Counted from the first letter of the stretch, positions 27,560-39,680 are shown. The stretch: 64,000 nt of DNA from Larix kaempferi (GCA_027924585.1 BSBM01000917.1:10469501-10533500); one strand, 5' to 3'. Program-made: numbers and translations. Notes: generated from the letters alone by a model not told the origin.

Positions 27560-28069
27560 AAGCTTTTCTTATTTCCGGACGCATGTGCAAACTATAGAAA
27601 GTCGTTATGACGTAGAATGTGCATACTTTGTAGATTCCATTTATGAAATAAAACACATTTTCTAAAAACTCGTGTTTTTTAAGAAATCATGTAAACCTTC
27701 TAGAAGCTGTGATTTTAAAAAACGGTGGAAGTAAGGTTTTCTTATTTCCGGATGCATGCGCAAACTATAGAAAGTCGTTATGACGTAGAATGTGTATACT
27801 TTGTAGATTCCATTTATGAAATAAAACACATTTTCTAAAAACTCGTGTTTTTTACGAAATCATGTAAACCTTCTAGAAGCTGTGATTTTAAAAAATGGTG
27901 GATGTAAACTTTTCTTATTTCTGGACGCATGCGAAAACTATAGAAAGTCGTTTTGACGTAGAATGTGCATACTTTGTAGATTCCATTTATGAAATAAAAC
28001 ACATTTTCTAAAAACTCATGTTTTTTACGAAATCATGTAAACCTTCTAGAAGCTGTGATTTTAAAAAAC

Positions 28070-30570
28070 GGTGGAAGTAAACTTTTGTTATTTCGGGACG
28101 CATGCGCAAAGTATAGAAAGTCGTTATGACGTAGAATGTGCATACTTTGTAGATTCCATTTATGAAATAAAACACATTTTCTAAAAACTCGTGTTTTTTA
28201 CGAAATCATGTAAACCTTCTAGAAGCCGTGATTTTAAAAAACGGGGGAAGTAAGCTTTTCTTATTTCTGGACGCATGCATAAACTATAGAAAGTCGTTAT
28301 GACGTAGAATGTGCATACTTTGTTGATTCCATTTATGAAATAAAACACATTTTCTAAAAACTCGTGTTTTTTAAGAAATCATGTAAACCTTCTAGAAGCT
28401 GTGATTTTAAAAAACGGTGGAAGTAAGCTTTTCTTATTTCCGGACGCATGTGCAAACTATAGAAAGTCGTTATGATGTAGAATGTGCATACTTTGTTGAT
28501 TCCATATATGAAATAAAACACATTTTAAAAAAACGCATGTTTTTTAAGAAATCATGTAAACCTTCTAAAAGCTGTGATTTTAAAAAACGGTGGAAGTAAG
28601 CTTTTCTTATTTCCGGACACATGCGCAAACTATAGAAAGTCGTTATGACGTAGAATGTGCATACTTTGTTGATTCCAATTATGAAATAAAAAATATTTTC
28701 TAAAAACTAATGTTTTTTAAGAAATCATGTAAACCTTCTAGAAGCTGTGATTTTAAAAAACGGGGGAAGTAAGCTTTTCTTATTTCCAAACGCATGCGCA
28801 AACTATAGAGAGTCTTTATGACGTAGAATGTGCATACTTTGTTGATTCCATTTATGAAATAAAACACAGTTTCTAAAAACTCGTGTTTTTTAAGAAATCA
28901 TGTAAACCTTCTAGAAGCTGTGATTTTAAAAAACGGGGGAAGTAAGCTTTTCTTATTTCCAAACGCATGCGCAAACTATAGAAAGTCTTTATGACGTAGA
29001 ATGTGCATACTTTGTTGATTCCATTTATGAAAGAAAACACATTTTCTAAAAACTCGTGTTTTTTAAGAAATCATGTAAACCTTCTAGAAGCTGTGATTTT
29101 AAAAAACGGGCCAAGTAAGCTTTTCTTATTTCCGGACGCATGCGCAATAATAGAAAGTCGTTACGACGTAGAATGTGCATACTATGTAGATTCCATTTAT
29201 GAAATAAAACACATTTTCTAAAAACTCGTGTTTTTTAAGAAATCATGTAAACCTTCTAGAAGCTGTGATTTTAAAAAACGGTGGAAGTAAGCTTTTCTTA
29301 TTTCTGGACGCATGCGCAAACTATAGAAAGTCGTTATGATGTAGAATGTGAATACTTTGTAGATTCCATTTATGAAATAAAACACATTTTCTAAAAACTC
29401 GTGTTTTTTACGAAATCATGTAAACCTTCTAGAAGCTGTGATTTTAAAAAACGGTGGAAGAAAGCTTTTGTTATTTCCGGACGCATGCACAAACTATAGA
29501 AAGTCGTTATGACGTAGAATGTGCATACTTTGTTGATTCCATTTATGAAATAAAACACATTTTCTAAAAACGCATGTTTTTTAAGAAATCATGTAAACCT
29601 TCTAGAAGTTGTGATTTTAAAAAACGGGGGAAGTAAGCTTTTCTTATTTCCGGACGAATGCGAAAACTATAGAAAGTCGTTATGACGTAGAATATGCATA
29701 CTTTGTAGATTCCATTTATGAAATAAAACACATTTTCTAAAAACACGTGTTTTTTACGAAATCGTGTAAACCTTCTAGAAGCTGTGATTTTAAAAAATGG
29801 TGGAAGTAAGCTTTTCTTATTTCCGGACGAATGCGCAAACTATAGAAAGTCGTTATGACGTAGAATGTGGATACTTTGTTGATTCCATGTATGAAATAAA
29901 ACACATTTTCTAAAAACTCGTGTTTTTTAAGAAATCATGTAAACCTTCTAGAAGCTGTGATTTTAAAAAATGGGGGAAGTAAGCTTTTCTTATTTCCGGA
30001 CACATGTGCAAACTATAGAAAGTCGTTATGACGTAGAATGCGCATACTTTGTAGATTCCATTTATGAAATAAAACACATTTTCTAAAAACTCGTGTTTTT
30101 TACGAAATCATGTAAACCTTCTAGAAGCTGTGATTTTAAAAAACGGTGGAAGTAAACTTTTCTTATTTCCGGACGCATGCGCAAACTATAGAAAGTCGTT
30201 ATGACGTAGAATGTGCATACTTTGTAGATTTCATTTATGAAATAAAACACATTTTCTAAAAACTCATGTTTTTTACGAAATCATGTAAACCTTTTAGAAG
30301 CTATGATTTTAGAAAACGGTGGAAGTAAGCTTTTCTTATTTCCGGACGCATGCGCAAACTATAGAAAGTCGTTATGACGTAGAATGTGCATATTTTGTTT
30401 ATTCCATTTATGAAATAAAACACATTTTCTAAAAACTCGTGTTTTTTAAGAAATCATGTAAACCTTCTAGAAGCTGTGATTTAAAAAAACGGGGGAAGTA
30501 AGCTTTTCTTATTTCCGGTAGAATGCGCAAACTATAGAAAGTCGTTATGACGTAGAATGTGCATACTTTG
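28070..30570 (+). repeat. Segment related to 36.5-39.2 and 41.9-44.5 kb
   Basis: Monomers here occur in nearly the same order as in the 31-monomer HOR to the right. They are TTCGGGACGCATGCGCAAAG, the CTGGACGCATGC monomer with TAAAC, the AAAAAAACGCATG monomer (28530), AAATATTTTC with AAAACTAATG (near 28707), CCAAACGCATGCG with GAGAGTCTTTATG, CCAAACGCATGCG with GAAAGTCTTTATG, the first CACGTG palindrome monomer (29739), and TTTTAGAAAACGG with CATATTTTG. It looks like an older copy of that HOR with more substitutions. About 28.9-29.4 kb also resembles 51.2-51.7 kb (shared GACGTAGAATG with CATACTATGTAG). Confidence 0.75.
29739..29754. other. 16-bp perfect palindrome with CACGTG centre (first of 15)
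   Basis: A single T-to-A change at consensus 111 turns the hairpin loop into the perfect palindrome AAAAACACGTGTTTTT. I located it at 29739, 37694, 38387, 40808, 43057, 43750, 46517, 47728, 50150, 52744, 53608, 57759 and 62083, with 18-bp versions at 33887 and 55336. Most copies also carry TACGAAATCGTG downstream, so they share a haplotype. A decayed copy is near 58280 (GTGTTCTTTACG). I noticed none before 29.7 kb. CACGTG is also the core of E-box or G-box sites, but a regulatory role is not supported by anything else here. Confidence 0.85.
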
Positions 30571-32250
30571 TGGATTCCATTTATGAAATAAAACATATTT
30601 TCTAAAAACTAGTGTTTTTTAAGAAATCATGTAAACCTTCTAGAAGCTGTGATTTTAAAAAACGGGGGAAGTAAGCTTTTCTTATTTCCAAACGCATGCG
30701 CAAACTATAGAAAGTCATTATGACGTAGAATGTGCATACTTTGTTGATTCCATTTATGAAATAAAACACATTTTCTAAAAACTCGTGTTTTTTAAGAAAT
30801 CATGTAAACCTTCTAGAAGCTGTGATTTTAAAAAATTGGGGAAGTAAGCTTTTCTTATTTCCGGACGCATGCACAAACTATAGAAAGTCGTTATGACGTA
30901 GAATGTGCATACTTTGTAGATTCCATTTATGAAATAAAACACATTTTCTAAAAACTCGTGTTTTTTAAGAAATCATGTAAACCTTCTAGAAGCTGTGATT
31001 TTAAAAAATGGTGGAAGTAAGCTTTTCTTATTTCCGGATGCATGTGCAAACTATAGAAAGTCGTTATGACGTAGAATGTGCATACTTTGTAGATTCCATT
31101 TATGAAATAAAACACATTTTCTAAAAACTCGTGTTTTTTACGAAATCATGTAAACCTTCTAGAAGCTGTGATTTTAAAAAATGGGGGAAGTAAGCTTTTC
31201 TTATTTCCAGACGCATGCGCAAATTATAGAAAGTCGTTATGACGTAGAATGTGCATACTTTGTAGATTCCATTTATGAAATAAAACACATTTTCTAAAAA
31301 CTCGTGTTTTTAAGAAATCATGTAAACCTTCTAGAAGCTGTGATTTTAAAAAATGGGGGAAGTAAGCTTTTCTTATTTCCAGACGCATGCGCAAACTATA
31401 GAAAGTCGTTATGACGTAGAATGTGCATACTTTGCAGATTCCATTTATGAAATAAAACACATTTTCTAAAAACTCGTGTTTTTTAAGAAATCATGTAAAC
31501 CTTCTAGAAGCTGTGATTTTAAAAAACGGTGGAAGTAAGCTTTTCTTATTTCCGGATGCATGCGCAAACTATAGAAAGTCATTATGACGTAGAATGTGCA
31601 TACTTTGTAGATTCCATTTATGAAATAAAACACATTTTCTAAAAACTCGTGTTTTTTACGAAATCATGTAAACCTTCTAGAAGCTGTGATTTTACAAAAC
31701 GGTGGATGTAAGTTTTTCTTATTTGTGGACGCATGCGAAAACTATAGAAAGTCGTTTTGACGTAGAATGTGCATACTTTGTAGATTCCATTTATGAAATA
31801 AAACACATTTTCTAAAAACTCATGTTTTTTACGAAATCATGTAAACCTTCTAGAAGCTGTGATTTTAAAAAACGGGGCAAGTAAGCTTTTCTTATTTCCG
31901 GACGCATGCGCAAACTATAGAAAGTCGTTATGACGTAGAATGTGCATACTTTGTAGATTCCATTTATGAAATAAAACACATTTTCTAAAAACTCGTGTTT
32001 TTAAGAAATCATGTAAACCTTCTAGAAGCTGTGATTTTAAAAAACGGTGGAAGTAAGCTTTTCTTATTTCCGGACGCATGCACAAAGTATAGAAAGTCGT
32101 TATGACGTAGAATGTGCATACTTTGACGATTCCATTTATGAAATAAAACACATTTTCTAAAAACTCGTGTTGTTTACGAAATCATGTAACCCTTCTAGAA
32201 GCTGTGATTTTAAAAAACGGTGGAACTAAGCTTTTCTTATTTCTGGACGA
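30570..32250 (+). repeat. Copy 2 of the 6723-bp-spaced segment
   Basis: This is the second copy of 23.85-25.55 kb. The small deletions at 31305 and 31998 sit at the same relative places as those at 24582 and 25274, so they predate the duplication. Private differences include TTTGCAGATT near 31433, TTTGTGGACG near 31722 and GCATGCACAAAG near 32082. The similarity stops around 32245, where this copy continues with CGAATGCAAAAGTTATAG. Confidence 0.9.
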
Positions 32251-32500
32251 ATGCAAAAGTTATAGAAAGTCGTTATGACGTAGAATGTGCATACTTTGTT
32301 GATTCCATTTATGAAATAAAACACATTTTCTAAAAACTCGTGTTTTTTACGAAATCATGTAAACCTTCTAGAAGCTGTAATTCTAAAAAACGGCGGAAGT
32401 AAGCTTTTCTTATTTCCGGACGCATTCGCAAACTATAGAAAGTCGTTATGACGTAGAATGTGCATACTTTGTTGATTCCATTTATGAAATAAAACACATT

Positions 32501-32526
32501 TTCTAAAAACTCGTGTTTTTTAAGAA
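32501..32526. other. Imperfect hairpin, one per monomer
   Basis: The left arm TTCTAAAAAC can pair with the right arm GTTTTTTAAGAA around a TCGT loop, giving ten pairs with a two-base bulge on the right arm. The site is consensus 101-126. The A-to-C variant at 123 (TACGAA) removes one pair. Monomers with TTTTAAAAAAAC have a left arm of the same length as the right arm with two mismatches. The structure is predicted by eye only; its formation in a cell is untested. Confidence 0.45.
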
Positions 32527-32537
32527 ATCATGTAAAC

Positions 32538-32547
32538 CTTCTAGAAG
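32538..32547. promoter_or_regulatory. Palindrome CTTCTAGAAG (heat-shock-element-like), one per monomer
   Basis: The 10-bp perfect palindrome CTTCTAGAAG occupies consensus 138-147 of most monomers and is shown here in the representative unit. Its core TTCnnGAA is the two-unit inverted motif bound by heat shock factors, and AAACC just upstream places AAA where a third GAA unit would be. Recurrent variants CTTCAAGAAG and CTTCTCGAAG change only the two spacer bases. Others (CCATCTAG, CCTTGTAG, CCTTTTAG, CTTCTAAAAG) break the motif, so it is not strictly maintained. It also contains the XbaI site. Any binding is inference. Confidence 0.4.
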
Positions 32548-33110
32548 CTGTGATTTTAAAAAATGGGGGAAGTAAGCTTTTCTTATTTCCAAACGCATGC
32601 GCAAACTATAGAAATCGTTATGACGTAGAATGTGCATACTTTGTTGATTCCATTTATGAAATAAAACACATTTTCTAAAAACTCGTGTTTTTTAAGAAGT
32701 CATGTAAACCTTCTAGAAGTTGTGATTTTAAAAAATGGTGGAAGTAAGCTTTTCTTATTTCTGGACGCATGTGCAAACTATAGAAAGTCGTTATGACGTA
32801 GAATGAGCATACTTTGTAGATTCCATTTATGAAATAAAACACATTTTCTAAAAACTCGTGTTTTTTACGAAATCATGTAAACCTTCTAGAAGCTGTGATT
32901 TTAAAAAACGGTTGAAGTAAACTTTTCTTATTTCCGGACGCATGCGCAAACTATAGAAAGTCGTTATGATGTAGAATGTGCATACTTTGTAGATTCCATT
33001 TATGAAATAAAACACATTTTCTAAAAACTCGTGTTTTTTACGAAATCATGTAAACCTTCTAGAAGCTGTGATTTTAAAAAACGGTGGAAGTAAGCTTTTC
33101 TTATTTCCGG

Positions 33111-33121
33111 ACGCATGCGCA
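33111..33121. other. Alternating purine/pyrimidine tract ACGCATGCGCA
   Basis: Eleven bases alternate strictly between purine and pyrimidine and enclose the 8-bp palindrome CGCATGCG (consensus 21-28). Such tracts are candidates for Z-form DNA or small cruciforms under torsion. The tract is present in most monomers, one example being annotated here. It contains two of the seven consensus CpG sites, and the common variants (GATGCATGCG, GACACATGCG, GCATGTGC, GCATGCAC) are transitions that keep the alternation. GCATTCGC and the GTCGAATGCG class break it. Confidence 0.45.
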
Positions 33122-33886
33122 AACTATAGAAAGTCGTTATGACGTAGAATGTGCATACTTTGTTGATTCCATTTATGAAATAAAACACATTTTCTAAAAA
33201 CTCATGTTTTTTAAGAAATCATGTAAACCTTCTAGAAGCTGTGATTTTAAAAAACGGGGGAAGTAAGCTTTTCTTATTTCCAAACGCATGCGAAAACTAT
33301 AGAAAGTCGTTATGACGTAGAATGTGCATACTTTCTTGATTCCATTTATGAAATAAAACACATTATCTAAAAACTCGTGTTTTTTAAGAAATCATGTAAA
33401 CCTTCTAGAAGCTGTGATTTAGAAAAACGGAGGAAGTAAGCTTTTCTTTTTTCCGGACGCATGCGCAAACTATAGATCGTCGTTATGACGTAGAATGTGC
33501 ATACTTTGTAGATTCCATTTATGAAATAAAACACATTTTCTAAAAACTTGTGTTTTTTAAGAAATCATGTAAACCTTCTAGAAGCTGTGATTTTAATAAA
33601 CGGGGGAAGTAAGCTCTTCTTATTTCCGGACGCATGCGCAAACTATAGAAAGTCGTTATGACGTAGAATGTGCATACTTTATAGATTTCATTTATGAAAT
33701 AAAACACATTTTCTAAAAACTCATGTTTTTTACGAAAGCATGTAAACCTTCTAGAAGCTGTGATTTTAAAAAAAGGTTGAAGTAAGCTTTTCTTATTTCC
33801 GGACGCATGCGCAAACTATAGAAAGTCGTTATGATGTAGAATATGCATACTTTGTTGATTCCATATATGAAATAAAACACACTTTA

Positions 33887-33904
33887 AAAAAACACGTGTT
33901 TTTT
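33887..33904. other. 18-bp perfect palindrome
   Basis: Six A, CACGTG and six T form an 18-bp perfect palindrome. It arises because this monomer combines the CACGTG change with the TTTAAAAAAAC variant of the left arm. It lies in the segment duplicated at 53.7-56.8 kb, and its partner is at 55336. Confidence 0.85.
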
Positions 33905-34749
33905 AAGAAATCATGTAAACCTTCTAGAAGCTGTGATTTTAAAAAATGGTGGAAGTAAGCTTTTCTTATTTCCGGACGCATGCGCAAACTATAGAAAGTC
34001 GTTATGACGTAGAATGTGCATACTTTGTTGATTCCATTTATGAAATAAAACATATTTTCTAAAAACTAGTGTTTTTTAAGAAATCATGTAAACCTTCTAG
34101 AAGCTGTGATTTTAAAAAACGGGGGAAGTAAGCTTTTCTTATTTCCAAACGCATGCGCAGACTATAGAAAGTCATTATGACGTAGAATGTGCATACTTTG
34201 TAGATTCCATTTATGAAATAAAACACATTTTCTAAAAACTCGTGTTTTTTAGGAAATCATGTAAACCTTCTAGAAGCTGTGATTTTAAAAAACGGTGGAA
34301 GTAAGCTTTTCTTATTTCTGGACGCATGCGCAAACTATAGAAAGTCATTATGACGTAGAATTTGCATACTTTGTAGATTCCATTTATGAAATAAAACACA
34401 TTTTCTAAAAACTCGTGTTTTTTACGAAATCATGTAAACCTTCTAGAAGCTGTGATTTTAGAAAACGGTGGATGTAAGCTTTTCTTATTTCTGGACGCAT
34501 GCGAAAACTATAGAAAGTCGTTATGACATAGAATGTGCATACTTTGTAGATTCCATTTATGAAATAAAACACATTTTCTAAAAACTCGTGTTTTTTAAGA
34601 AATCATGTAAGCCTTCTAGAAGCTGTGATTTTAAAAAACGGTGGAAGTAAGCTTTTCTTATTTCCGGACGCATGCGCAAACTATAGAAATTCGTTATGAA
34701 GTAGAATGTGCATACTTTGTAGATTCCATTTATAAAATAAAACACATTT

Positions 34750-37700
34750 TCTAAAAACTCGTGTTTTTTACGAAATCATGTAAACCTTCTAGAAGCTGTG
34801 ATTTTAAAAACCGGTGGATGTAAGCTTTTCTTATTTCTCGTTGCATGCGAAAACTATAGAAAGTCGTTCTGACGTAGAATGTGCATAATTTGTAGATTCC
34901 ATTTATGAAATAAAACACATTTTCTAAAAACTCGTGTTTTGTACGAAATCATGTAAACCTTCTAGAAGCTGTGATTTTAAAAAACGGTGGAAGTAAATTT
35001 TTCTTATTTCCGGACGCATGCGCAAACTATAGAAAATCGTTATGACGTAGAATGTGCATACCTTGTAGATTCCATTTATGAAATAAAACACATTTTCTAA
35101 AAACTCGTGTTTTTTACGAAATCATGTAAACCTTCTAGAAGCTGTGATTTTAAAAAACGGTGGAAGTAAGCTTTTCTTATTTCTGGACGCATGCGCAAAC
35201 TATAGAAAGTCGTTATGACGTAGAATGTGCATACTTTTTTGATTCCATTTATGAAATAAAACACATTTTCTAAAAACTCGTGTTTTTTAAGAAATCATGT
35301 AAACCTTCTAGAAGCTGTGAAATAAAAAAATAGGGGAAGTAAGATTTTCTTATTTCCGGACGCATGCGCAAATTATAGAAAGTTGTTATGACGTAGAATG
35401 TGCATACTTTGTAGATTCCATTTATGAAATAAAACACATTTTCTAAAAACTCGTGTTTTTTACGAAATCATGTAAACCTTCTAGAAGCTGTGATTTTAAA
35501 AAACGGTGGAAGTAAGCTTTTCTTATTTCCGGACGCATGCGCAAACTATAGAAAGTCGTTATGATGTAGAATGTGCATACTTTGTTGATTCCATATATGA
35601 AATAAAACACATTTTAAAAAAACTCGTGTTTTTTAAGAAATCATGTAAACCTTCTAGAAGCAGTGATTTAAAAAAACGGTAGAAGTAAGCTTTTCTTATT
35701 TCCGGACGCATGCGCAAACTATAGAAAGTCGTTATGACGTAGAATGTGCATACTTCGTTGATTCCATTTATGAAATAAAACATATTTTCTAAAAACTAAT
35801 GTTTTTTAAGAAATCATGTAAACCTTCTAGAAGCAGTGATTTTAAAAAGCGGGGGAAGTAAGCTTTTCTTATTTCCAAACGCATGCGCAAACTATAGAAA
35901 GTCTTTATGACGTAGAATGTGCATACTTTTTTTATTCCATTTATGAAATAAAACACATTTTCTAAAAACTCGTGTTTTTTAAGAAATCATGTAAACCTTC
36001 TAGAAGCTGTGATTTTAAAAAACGGCGGAAGTAAGCTTTTCTTATTTCCGGACGCATGCGCAAACTATAGAATGTCGTTATGACGTAGAATGTGCATACT
36101 TTGTAGATTCCATTTATGAAATAAAACACATTTTCTAAAAACTCGTGTTTTTTAAGAAATCATTTAAACCTTCTAGAAGCTGTGATTTTAAAAAACGGTG
36201 GAAGTAAGCTTTTCTTATTTCCGGATGCATGCGCAAACTATAGAAAGTCGTTATGACGTAGAATGTGCATACTTTGTAGATTCCATTTATGAAATAAAAC
36301 ACATTTTCTAAAAACTCGTGTTTTTTTGGAAATCATGTAAACCTTCTAGAAGCTGTGATTTTAAAAAACGGTGGATGTAAACTTTTCTTATTTCTGGAGG
36401 CATGCGAAAACTATAGAAAGTCGTTTTGACGTAGAATGTGCATACTTTGTAGATTCCATTTATGAAATAAAACACATTTTCTAAAAACTCATGTTTTTTA
36501 CGAAATCATGTAAACCTTCTAGAAGCTGTGATTTTAAAAAACGGTGGAAGTAAACTTTTCTTATTTCGGGACGCATTCGCAAAGTATAGAAAGTCGTTAT
36601 GACGTAGAATGTGCATACTTCGTAGATTCCATTTATGAAATAAAACACATTTTCTAAAAACTCGTGTTTTTTACGAAATCATGTAAACCTTCTAGAAGCT
36701 GTGATATTAAAAAACGGGGGAAGTAAGCTTTTCTTATTTCTGGACGCATGCGTAAACTATAGAAAGTCGTTATGACGTAGAATGTCCATACTTTGTTGAT
36801 TCCATTTATGCAATAAAACACATTTTCTAAAAAGTCGTGTTTTTTAAGAAATCATGTAAACCTTCTAGAAGCTATGATTTTAAAAAACGGTGGAAGTAAG
36901 CTTTTCTTATTTCCGGACGCATGTGCAAACTATAGAAAGTCGTTATGATGTAGAATGTGCATACTTTGTTGATACCATATATGAAATAAAACACATTTTA
37001 AAAAAACGCTTGTTTTTTAAGAAATCATGTAAACCTTCTAGAAGCTATGATTTTAAAAAACGGTGGAAGTAAGCTTTTCTTATTTCCGGACGCATGCGCA
37101 AACTATAGAAAGTCGTTATGACGTAGAATGTGCATACTTTGTTGATTCCAATTATGAAATAAAAAATATTTTCTAAAAACTAATGTTTTTTAAGAAATCA
37201 TGTAAACCTTCTAGAAGCTGTGATTTTAAAAAATGGGGGAAGTAAGCTTTTCTTATTTCCAAACGCATGCGCAAACTATAGAGAGTCTTTATGACGTAGA
37301 ATTTGCATACTTTGTTGATTCCATTTATGAAATAAAACACATTTTCTAAAAACTCGTGTTTTTTAAGAAATCATGTAAACCTTCTAGAAGCTGTGATTTT
37401 AAAAAACGGGGGAAGTAAGCTTTTCTTATTTCCAAACGCATGCGCAAACTATAGAAAGTCTTTATGACGTAGAATGTGCATACTTTGTTGATTCCATTTA
37501 TGAAATAAAACACATTTTCTAAAAACTCGTGTTTTTTAAGAAATCATGTAAACCTTCTAGAAGCTATGATTTTAAAAAACGGGGCAAGTAAGCTTTTCTT
37601 ATTTCCGGACGCATGCGCAAACTATAGAAAGTCGTTACGACATAGAATGTGCATACTTTGTAGATTCCATTTATGAAATAAAACACATTTTCTAAAAACA

Positions 37701-39680
37701 CGTGTTTTTTACGAAATCGTGTAAACCTTCTAGAAGCTGTGATTTTAAAAAAGGGGGGAAGTGAGCTTTTCTTATTTCCGGACGCATGTGCAAACTATAG
37801 AAAGTCGTTATGACGTAGAATGCGCATACTTCGTAGATTCCATTTATGAAATAAAACACATTTTCTAAAAACTCGTGTTTTTTTACGAAATCATGTAAAC
37901 CTTCTAGAAGCTGTGATTTTAAAAAACGGTGGAAGTAAACTTTTCTTATTTCCGGACGCATGCGCAAACTATAGAAAGTCGTTATGACGTAGAATGTGCA
38001 TACTTTGTAGATTTCATTTATGAAATAAAACACATTTTCTAAAAACTCATGTTTTTTACGAAATCATGTAAACCTTCTAGAAGCTGTGATTTTAAAAAAC
38101 GGTGGAAGTAAGCTTTTGTTATTTCCGGACGCATGCACAAACTATAGAAAGTCGTTATGACGTAGAATGTGCATACTTTGTTGATTCCATTTATGAAATA
38201 AAACACATTTTCTAAAAACTCATGTTTTGTAAGAAATCATGTAAACCTTCTAGAAGCTGTGATTTTAAAAAACGGTGGAAGTAAGCTTTTCTTATTTCCG
38301 GATGAATGCGAAAACTATAGAAAGTCGTTATGACGTAGAATGTGCATACTTTGTAGATTCCATTTATGAAATAAAACACATTTTCTAAAAACACGTGTTT
38401 TTTACGAAATCGTGTAAACCTTCTAGAAGCTGTGATTTTAAAAAATGGTGGAAGTAAGCTTTTCTTATTTCCGGATGAATGCGCAAACTATAGAAAGTCG
38501 TTATGACGTAGAATGTGGATACTTTGTTGATTCCATTTATGAAATAAAACACATTTTCTAAAAACTCGTGTTTTTAAAGAAATCATGTAAACCTTCTAGA
38601 AGCTGTGATTTTAAAAAAGGGGGGAAGTAAGCTTTTCTTATTTCCGGACGCATGTGCAAACTATAGAAAGTCGTTATGACGTACAATGCGCATACTTTGT
38701 AGATTCCATTTATGAAATAAAACACATTTTCTAAAAACTCGTGTTTTTTACGAAATCATGTAAACCTTCTAGAAGCTGTGATTTTAAAAAACGGTGGAAG
38801 TAAACTTTTCTTATTTCCGGACGCATGCGCAAACTATAGAAAGTCGTTATGACGTAGAATGTGCATACTTTGTAGATTTCATTTATGAAATAAAACACAT
38901 TTTCTAAAAACTCATGTTTTTTACGAAATCATGTAAACCTTCTAGAAGCTGTGATTTTAGAAAACGGTGGAAGTAAGCTTTTCTTATTTCCGGACGCATG
39001 AGCAAACTATAGAAAGTCGTTATGACATAGAATGTGCATATTTTGTTGATTCCATTTATGAAATAAAACACATTTTCTAAAAACTCGTGTTTTTTAAGAA
39101 ATCATGTAAACCTTCTAGAAGCTGTGATTTAAAAAAACGGGGGAAGTAAGCTTTTCTTATTTCCGATCGAATGCGCAAACTATAGAAAGTCGTTATGGCG
39201 TAGAATGTGCATACTTTGTGGATTCCATTTATGAAATAAAACACATTTTCTAAAAACTCGTGTTTTTTATGAAATCATGTAAACCTTCTAGAAGCTGTGA
39301 TTTAAAAAAACGGTGGAAGTAAGCTTTTCTTATATCCGGACGCATGCGCAAACTATAGAAAGTCGTTATGACGTAGAATGTGCATACTTTGTTGATTCCA
39401 TTTATGAAATAAAACACGTTTTCTAAAAACTCTTGTTTTTTTGGAAATCATGTAAACCTTCTAGAAGCTGTGATTTTAAAAAACGGGGGAAGTAAGCTTT
39501 TCTTATTTCCGGACGAATGCGAAAACTATAGAAAGTCGTTATGACGTAGAATGTGCATACTTTGTAGATTCCATTTATGAAATAAAACACATTTTCTAAA
39601 AACTCGTGTTTTTTACGAAATCATGTAAACCTTCTAGAAGCTGTGATTTTAAAAACCGGTGGATGTAAGCTTTTCTTATT
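34750..39680 (+). repeat. 28-monomer HOR copy A (4845 bp)
   Basis: The marker TCTCGTTGCATGCG occurs at 34836, 39681 and 45044, giving units of 4845 bp (28 monomers plus 1) and 5363 bp (31 monomers). Copy A is the shorter one. It contains TTCGGGACGCATTCG (36568), AAAAAAACGCTTG (near 37008), AAAAGGGGGGAAG monomers, GTACAATGCGC (38681), CCGATCGAATGCG (39163) and the GTTTTTTTGGAAATC monomer (near 39440). Its left 1.5 kb aligns with copy B at 4845 bp and its right 3.1 kb at 5363 bp, so three monomers were gained or lost between about 36.3 and 36.5 kb. Confidence 0.92.

Larger units (their letters stand above)
32401..32573 (+). repeat. Representative 173-bp monomer
   Basis: This monomer differs from my hand consensus at only two places: CATTCGC instead of CATGCGC near position 25, and AAATGGGG instead of AAACGGTG near positions 164-167. 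It gives the reference numbering used here: HindIII-type AAGCTT at 1-6, seven consensus CpG sites (17, 21, 27, 44, 52, 112, 164), CTATAG at 33-38, TGACGT at 49-54, AATAAA at 88-93, imperfect hairpin at 101-126, CTTCTAGAAG with an XbaI core at 138-147, and the A/T block at 154-163. Common dimorphisms elsewhere in the array are T/A at 73 (GTTGATT or GTAGATT), A/C at 123 (TAAGAA or TACGAA), T/G at 167 and G/A in AAGCTT. Confidence 0.95.
32245..35350 (+). repeat. 3.1-kb segment duplicated at 53.70-56.80 kb (copy 1)
   Basis: Two markers give the same offset of 21449 bp (124 monomers minus 3): TGCAAAAGTTATAG at 32252/53701 and CCGGTGGATG at 34811/56260. In between, CGGAGGAAG with TTTCTTTTTTCC (33428/54877), AAGCTCTTCTTATTTCC, the 18-bp CACGTG palindrome (33887/55336) and AAACTAGTG (about 34065/55514) keep the register. 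A third, shorter copy lies at 47.82-49.6 kb. Divergence is clearly higher than between the 2594-bp HOR copies, so this duplication is older. Confidence 0.88.

Noticed and set aside
32449-32454. CRE-like TGACGT in each monomer
   Set aside because: Only a half site, frequently changed to TGATGT or TGACAT by CpG decay, with no sign of retention.
32488-32493. AATAAA as a real polyadenylation site
   Set aside because: It occurs once per monomer by virtue of the repeat and there is no gene upstream, so it has no annotation value by itself.
33245-33261. CENP-B box at TTTTAAAAAACGGGGG
   Set aside because: Aligned to the NTTCGNNNNANNCGGGN core, only about 6 of 9 fixed positions match: the A/CGGG half is present but TTCG is not. 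I do not call it a CENP-B box.
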